Shown here piece after piece: positions 59,634 to 64,000 of a DNA stretch of 64,000 nucleotides (position 1 is its first letter; every line of letters starts with the position of its first letter). The DNA comes from WVZH01 sp034430895 (GTDB lineage: Bacteria > Chloroflexota > Anaerolineae > Anaerolineales > E44-bin32). The translations under genes were made by a program, and so were the position numbers. The notes beneath the pieces were generated by a model, which saw only the letters and a program-made list of their open reading frames with translations, was not told where the DNA came from and did not search any database. The DNA lies in NCBI GenBank assembly GCA_034430895.1, contig DAOUDW010000034.1:62001-126000 (forward strand). Direction: 5' to 3'.

Positions 59634-61153
59634 CGAGTTGATGCTCGCTGATAGATCAACATGCCTTCACTGGTGTAGATATCGGTTTGAAAACGCGTGT
59701 CTACGATGTATTGCGCGTTGAACGTCTCATCATCTCGCAGCGTTTTGCGGATATACACCTCTAAGGTGACAAAGTAATCCGGGTTCGACTCCAGAATAAG
59801 TTCTTTAGGAATGGCATAGTTGATCACGTAGGCGGAATCTGGGATGGGGTAGTACGACAAGGATTGTGGAGAGATCAAACCAATGGTGTCCAGAATGCGG
59901 GCATTGGTGTAGTAACCTAACGCGCCGATATCGCCTGCGGCGAGCACTTGATCCGGTTGGATTCGTCCTTGCAGTTCTTCCGCTGCCCTGCGGTAGAGGA
60001 GTTCCAATTCAATGTAGGCCATTTTGGGCGCGGGGCGGTTAGGACCATGATCGGGGTGAAGAGTCCAGCCAAAGAGTGTGGAGAAAAACGCCAGTGATGC
60101 AACAATGGCGAGTAAAGCAGGTGGTTTCCAGTGCTGGCCAAGTCGTTCCACGCCGATGAAAATTCCCAGGATGTAGAATGGGAGTGGTGGAGTCAGGTAC
60201 CAGCGAAAGATGAGTGGATTGGCGATGGCGAAGACAATCAAATAAGCCCATGGAAAAACGAAGAGCGGCCAGGTGGACTTTTTCTTTCGTGCCGTACCCG
60301 ATGCCCCGATAAGATACAACGTCAGGTAGATCACAAACCCTGCACCGATCCACCAGTTCCCGAGTATTTCCTGGCCGAGGAAAGGGGTGCCATAATGCTG
60401 CAACAATCGCGTGAGGGCCGCGTCTGAAGGCAAATGGTATGCGGCAACTTTGGCGAGAATGGAGTGTGGGATCGGATTGCCGTACGCCAGGTATCCGATG
60501 ACAGCCCAGCAGGCAACGGGTAAACTGAACGTCGCAATTTCTTTCACGCCCGATTGAGGGATCTGTCGCTCTTTGTGCCATTGCATTGCAAGGCGACGAA
60601 GTCGTTCAATCGCAAGAGGGCCGATGAACAACAACGCATCCGGACGGGTGAGCAGGCTCAGGCTTGCCGACAAGGAAGCCCAAATTGGCCTGTTCGTCGA
60701 ATGTAAGTAAAATGTTGAGACCATCATGAGCACAAACAAACTCGTCTCCATGCCGCCAATGGCAAAAGTGACGGAATATGGCGCGATGGCCCAGATGATC
60801 GCTGCCGACAATCCGGCACGCCGATATCCAAGCGTCTCTCCGAGTTTGATCAGTAAGCAGCAGGTTAAACTGTCCGCCATCGCATTGACGATGGTCGCAA
60901 TGACAGGAAAAGAGGCTTGTGCGCCACCATCCAACAAGCCCAAACCCGTCATGAGGAGCGCATAGACAGGCGTCGTTGTACCCAATACAGCTTCGCCTGG
61001 ATTGTAGACCAACCCATGACCGGAAATCAGGTTCTGGGCATAGCGAAAGGTAATAAAGGCGTCGTCAATCGTACGCGGTCCGGGAAGGGTTCGGGCAACG
61101 AATGAAACGACGAACACAATTATTTGTGGATTTAATAAACGGCGAATGCGCAT
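59630..61153 (-). CDS. GT-C-like membrane protein
   Basis: A 507-residue polytopic protein with about ten helices. The first loop reads TIDDAFITFRYAQNLISGHGLVYNPGE, a pattern common in bacterial GT39-like proteins that resembles arabinosyl or mannosyl transferases. A soluble C-terminal tail follows (DPVLAAGDIGALGYYTNARILD). ATG 61151-61153 is chosen because a perfect TATAAT ends 6 nt upstream; a second ATG at 61166-61168 would overlap that box. It overlaps the next gene by 4 nt (ATGA). Acceptor unknown. Confidence 0.82.
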   Translation of the reverse strand: MRIRRLLNPQIIVFVVSFVARTLPGPRTIDDAFITFRYAQNLISGHGLVYNPGEAVLGTTTPVYALLMTGLGLLDGGAQASFPVIATIVNAMADSLTCCLLIKLGETLGYRRAGLSAAIIWAIAPYSVTFAIGGMETSLFVLMMVSTFYLHSTNRPIWASLSASLSLLTRPDALLFIGPLAIERLRRLAMQWHKERQIPQSGVKEIATFSLPVACWAVIGYLAYGNPIPHSILAKVAAYHLPSDAALTRLLQHYGTPFLGQEILGNWWIGAGFVIYLTLYLIGASGTARKKKSTWPLFVFPWAYLIVFAIANPLIFRWYLTPPLPFYILGIFIGVERLGQHWKPPALLAIVASLAFFSTLFGWTLHPDHGPNRPAPKMAYIELELLYRRAAEELQGRIQPDQVLAAGDIGALGYYTNARILDTIGLISPQSLSYYPIPDSAYVINYAIPKELILESNPDYFVTLEVYIRKTLRDDETFNAQYIVDTRFQTDIYTSEGMLIYQRASTR

Positions 61154-61159
61154 GTGTGG

Positions 61160-61165
61160 ATTATA
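61160..61165 (-). promoter_or_regulatory. -10 box of the GT-C operon (leaderless type)
   Basis: A perfect TATAAT on the minus strand ending 6 nt before ATG 61153. The start codons of this gene and the divergent one are only 24 nt apart, so the promoters must overlap coding DNA. Confidence 0.6.
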
Positions 61166-61177
61166 CATAGGCGGAAT

Positions 61178-62800
61178 ATGGTGGGAAAGCGTCTGAATCT
61201 AAAAAATTTGAACATTGCAGCGCCTTTGATTGTTCTCGCCATTGGGGTTGGTTTCAAATGTATTCTTCTGGCGATGGATGTGTTCCCCCTTAATGCCGAT
61301 GAAGCCGTTGTGGGATTGATGGCACGACATATATTAGAAGGGGAGTGGCCGACATTCTTCTATGGACAGGTGTACCTGGGAAGCTTGGATGCAACCTTCG
61401 TGGCTCTTGGAATGGCATTTTTCGGGAAAAAGGTTCTCGTCATTCGGCTGGTGCAGATTCTGCTTTATGTGGGTACCATTCTCACGACGATCCATCTCGG
61501 AGAGAAGATTTTTCAATCTCGATGGACAGGCTGGGTGGCGGGTTTGCTGATGGCCATCCCAGCATTAAACGTCACTTTGTACACAACCGTCTCTTTGGGA
61601 GGATATGGAGAGGCGTTGTTGATTGGAAATCTTCTACTTATTCTCACACTGAAGATCATTGAAACGCCAGACTCGAAAGGACTTTACCTGGTATGGGGTG
61701 GGCTGGCAGGATTGGGTTTTTGGACTTTTGGGCTTACCTTGATCTATAGTCTACCCTGTGGGATTTTGATTCTCTGGAAACTTCCCGAACAACAACAAAA
61801 GAAAGCGATCGGTCTTCGCGTTGGGCTCTTGTTGGTTGCAGCAGCTATTGGGGCTTTGCCCTGGATTGTATGGGCTGTATCGCATGGCCCTGGAAAATTG
61901 ATTCAGGAGATGATGGGATCGGCGATTGCAGGCGCTTCATCCGGCAGCGTCTGGGAAACGATCTTGATGCGGCTTCGCAATTTCATCCTGCTTGGTACAA
62001 GTGTGATCTTTGGATTACGGCCTCCCTGGGAGGTGCGTTGGCTTGCACTCCCGCTGCTACCCTTCGCGTTTGCTTTTTGGTTGGTTATTATTTTCAATGT
62101 ATTTACTCACATGAAAGGCAGTGGTTCACAGCAAAGTGGTCGGTTGTTGTTGTATGGTGTTTGTGGCTTCCTTACGATTGGATATTTATTTTCTCCATTT
62201 GGTGCGGATCCTTCGGGCAGGTATTTTCTTCCGCTTGTTGTACCGATGTCCCTTTTCGCGGCTGATTTTCTAATCGATGCAAAGCCGAAATTACAGACGA
62301 AGTGGGCTATCGCATTATTACTCGGAATCCTGTCCTTTAATCTTTGGGGAAACCTGCAATCTGCCTTTCGCAATCCACCGGGAATTACCTCGCAATTCGA
62401 TGCTGTCACCCGGATCGATCATCGTTATGACGAAGCGTTAATAGATTTTCTTGTTCAGCAAGGTGAGTTGCGAGGATATTCCAATTATTGGGTGGCATAT
62501 CCCCTGGCATTTCTTTCAGATGAGCGTTTGATATACATACCGATGTTGCCGTATCATCAAGATTTCCGGCATACATCCAGAGATAATCGATACGGACCAT
62601 ATAATCCGCTGGTTACATCTACCGACCATGTTGCCTACATCACAATCAACCATGCAGCACTCGATCAATTTCTTCGTGATGGATTTGAAGCGCATGGCTT
62701 GCACTGGCGAGAAATTCAGATTGGGGATTATCAGGTTTTTTATGATCTGGAACCTTCGATCCATATCGAAAATCTAGATCCAGCGTGGTCGATCGAGTGA
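61178..62800 (+). CDS. GT-C-like membrane protein
   Basis: A 540-residue polytopic membrane protein of about eleven helices with LNADEAVVGLMARHILEGEWPTFFYGQVYLG in the first loop, which provides an acidic pair (DE) as in GT-C transferases. The C-terminal 90 residues are soluble and include HIENLDPAWSIE at the end. ATG 61178 has AGGCGG upstream; a GTG at 61154 would overlap the divergent gene's start. The next gene begins 30 nt after the stop, probably as one operon. Function in envelope glycosylation is inferred. Confidence 0.8.
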   Translation: MVGKRLNLKNLNIAAPLIVLAIGVGFKCILLAMDVFPLNADEAVVGLMARHILEGEWPTFFYGQVYLGSLDATFVALGMAFFGKKVLVIRLVQILLYVGTILTTIHLGEKIFQSRWTGWVAGLLMAIPALNVTLYTTVSLGGYGEALLIGNLLLILTLKIIETPDSKGLYLVWGGLAGLGFWTFGLTLIYSLPCGILILWKLPEQQQKKAIGLRVGLLLVAAAIGALPWIVWAVSHGPGKLIQEMMGSAIAGASSGSVWETILMRLRNFILLGTSVIFGLRPPWEVRWLALPLLPFAFAFWLVIIFNVFTHMKGSGSQQSGRLLLYGVCGFLTIGYLFSPFGADPSGRYFLPLVVPMSLFAADFLIDAKPKLQTKWAIALLLGILSFNLWGNLQSAFRNPPGITSQFDAVTRIDHRYDEALIDFLVQQGELRGYSNYWVAYPLAFLSDERLIYIPMLPYHQDFRHTSRDNRYGPYNPLVTSTDHVAYITINHAALDQFLRDGFEAHGLHWREIQIGDYQVFYDLEPSIHIENLDPAWSIE

Positions 62801-62830
62801 GCGATATGGACGCTTGAGTGAGGTGCTGAA

Positions 62831-64000
62831 TTGAGTTTTCGTAGATTGGTTTTGTGCTTTACTTTCCTGGCAATATTCACGATGGCGGTGCGTGTATCCA
62901 TTGATACCGATACATGGTGGCATTTGGCCGCGGGAAAGCGCATCGTCGAAACCGGCGAGATTATTCGTGAAGATCCCTTCTCACTTACACGGCAAGGCCA
63001 GTCTTGGATCTATCCGGGTTGGCTATCCCAGGTCATTTTATTTCGATCCTATGACCAATGGGGATATCAAGGGTTGATCTTGTTGACGGCGTTGTTTGTT
63101 GTTCTGGCATTCGCCTGTGTCTGGCCTCTACTGGATGGACCGCCGCTCATGCGTGCAGGCACTATCCTTCTGGCGGCCTCGGTTTCAGCCGTCTATTGGT
63201 CTGCCCGTCCGCAAATTATGAGTTTTACACTCTCGGGAGCTTTTTTACTCCTGCTGGTGAAAGTGCGTGACGGCAATCATCGCTTGGCCTTGACACTGCC
63301 GTTTATCATGGCGTTGTGGACCAATCTGCATGGTGGTTTTGCCATTGGGTTTATTCTAATCGTCGGTTTTCTGGTCGGGGAAATCATGGATGCCATAAGT
63401 GGGATCGTACGCGATGGGGCTCCATATAAATCGGTGTGGCTTCAGTATCGTGGAAAATTCGTGATGTGGATCGGGATTGGTTTCGCTTGTACTGTGGCGG
63501 TTATTATTAACCCCCATGGGACTCAAATGTTGCTTTATCCGTTTAAAACCATCTCTTTAGGTGCACTGCAAGATTATCTCCAGGAGTGGCAGTCACCGAA
63601 TTTCCACGAGCTTCGAATGCAACCATTTCTATGGATGCTTTTACTTCTTCTCGGAAGTCTCGCTTTCTCGAAAGAGGAAGTTTCATGGACCTCGCTCATC
63701 CTGGTGACAGGATTTACTTATTTGAGTCTTGTTGCTGCTCGCAATATTGGACTTTTCGCTCTGGTCACGGCGCCCTTGCTGTGTAAGCATGGGTATATCG
63801 CTATAAGCCCTTTTATCAATCGGAGAAAACAGGATAAAAAAATCCCGGAAGGGGTCGCCCGAATCCTCAATCTGGTAATTTTAGTTTTGATCGTACTTGC
63901 TGCGGGTGTAAATTCAATTGTACATTTGGACAATGAGTATATTCAGGAAGAGTTATCCGGGCAGCTTCCCGTTCAAGCCGTGGGTGTCATACGAGATAAC
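62831..64000 (+). CDS. GT-C-like membrane protein (partial at window end)
   Basis: The first 390 residues are visible, with the 3' end outside the window. It starts from TTG 62831 preceded by GTGAGG at 7 nt and reads MSFRRLVLCFTFLAIFTM. The segment DTDTWWHLAAGKRIVETGEI...DPFSLTRQGQSW is a recurrent pattern in Chloroflexota-like multi-helix proteins of the GT-C type. A later segment TNLHGGFAIGFILIVGF suggests a reentrant or active-site loop. About nine helices are seen. Donor and acceptor are unknown. Confidence 0.78.
   Translation, partial: MSFRRLVLCFTFLAIFTMAVRVSIDTDTWWHLAAGKRIVETGEIIREDPFSLTRQGQSWIYPGWLSQVILFRSYDQWGYQGLILLTALFVVLAFACVWPLLDGPPLMRAGTILLAASVSAVYWSARPQIMSFTLSGAFLLLLVKVRDGNHRLALTLPFIMALWTNLHGGFAIGFILIVGFLVGEIMDAISGIVRDGAPYKSVWLQYRGKFVMWIGIGFACTVAVIINPHGTQMLLYPFKTISLGALQDYLQEWQSPNFHELRMQPFLWMLLLLLGSLAFSKEEVSWTSLILVTGFTYLSLVAARNIGLFALVTAPLLCKHGYIAISPFINRRKQDKKIPEGVARILNLVILVLIVLAAGVNSIVHLDNEYIQEELSGQLPVQAVGVIRDN

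Overview
The window (moderate GC, no rRNA, tRNA, CRISPR or insertion sequence seen) looks like chromosomal DNA of a member of the Chloroflexota, probably the class Anaerolineae. This is inferred from gene content and protein style only: Tad-type minor pilins, a short primary sigma factor, many membrane receptors, Pro/Thr/Ser-rich surface proteins and numerous GT-C membrane glycosyltransferases. Genus or species cannot be named from the sequence alone.

Layout. 1-7.5 kb holds housekeeping and redox genes: the start of rex, obg-nadD, a sulfurtransferase / zinc-ribbon / EamA exporter operon, a Mn-type superoxide dismutase, a ferredoxin and an aspartase/fumarase. 7.5-10.9 kb is a ferrous-iron locus: a FeoB split into a GTPase gene and a membrane gene, headed by a membrane-anchored DtxR-FeoA fusion. 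It has an almost consensus promoter with a perfect palindrome at its transcription start. 11-14 kb has a JAMM peptidase, PlsY, an unknown membrane protein and a prepilin peptidase. 14.2-17.9 kb is a Tad minor-pilin cluster (two TadE-like proteins and a TadG/von Willebrand A protein) closed by a strong terminator. 18.2-29.5 kb is a signalling block: a ten-helix sensor kinase with its OmpR-type regulator, a receiver-GGDEF cyclase, a Cache-type sensor kinase, a 1119-residue repeat-rich surface protein and a receiver-PAS protein.

29.6-37.5 kb carries secDF, a small P-loop kinase, a SpoIIE-type phosphatase divergent from a degenerate kinase/receiver protein, a Tat-exported L,D-transpeptidase, and a thpR / LOG-like / rsfS operon. 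37.6-41.7 kb encodes one 1368-residue TPR protein whose long acidic centre holds about twenty spaced Trp-Leu motifs. 41.9-53.8 kb is an envelope-glycan locus: an HDAC-family deacetylase, initiating sugar-phosphate transferase, WecG/TagA transferase, GT4 transferase, sulfotransferase, Wzx-like flippase, GT-C membrane protein and an O-antigen-ligase/TPR protein. 53.8-58.3 kb has a K+-independent proton-pumping pyrophosphatase and rpoD, separated by about 800 bp without a convincing gene. 58.3-64 kb is four GT-C-like membrane proteins in two divergent pairs.

Working together, the pilin, sensor, glycan and GT-C genes suggest a cell investing in surface structures. The Rex, Feo/DtxR, superoxide dismutase and ferredoxin genes suggest a life near the oxic/anoxic boundary. 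The most notable signals are the iron regulatory unit, the Trp-Leu motif scaffold protein, the domain inserted in the TadG von Willebrand fold, the catalytically degenerate signalling protein beside a phosphatase, and a recurring promoter layout (-10 box 6-8 nt before an ATG without a ribosome binding site) that points to leaderless transcripts.
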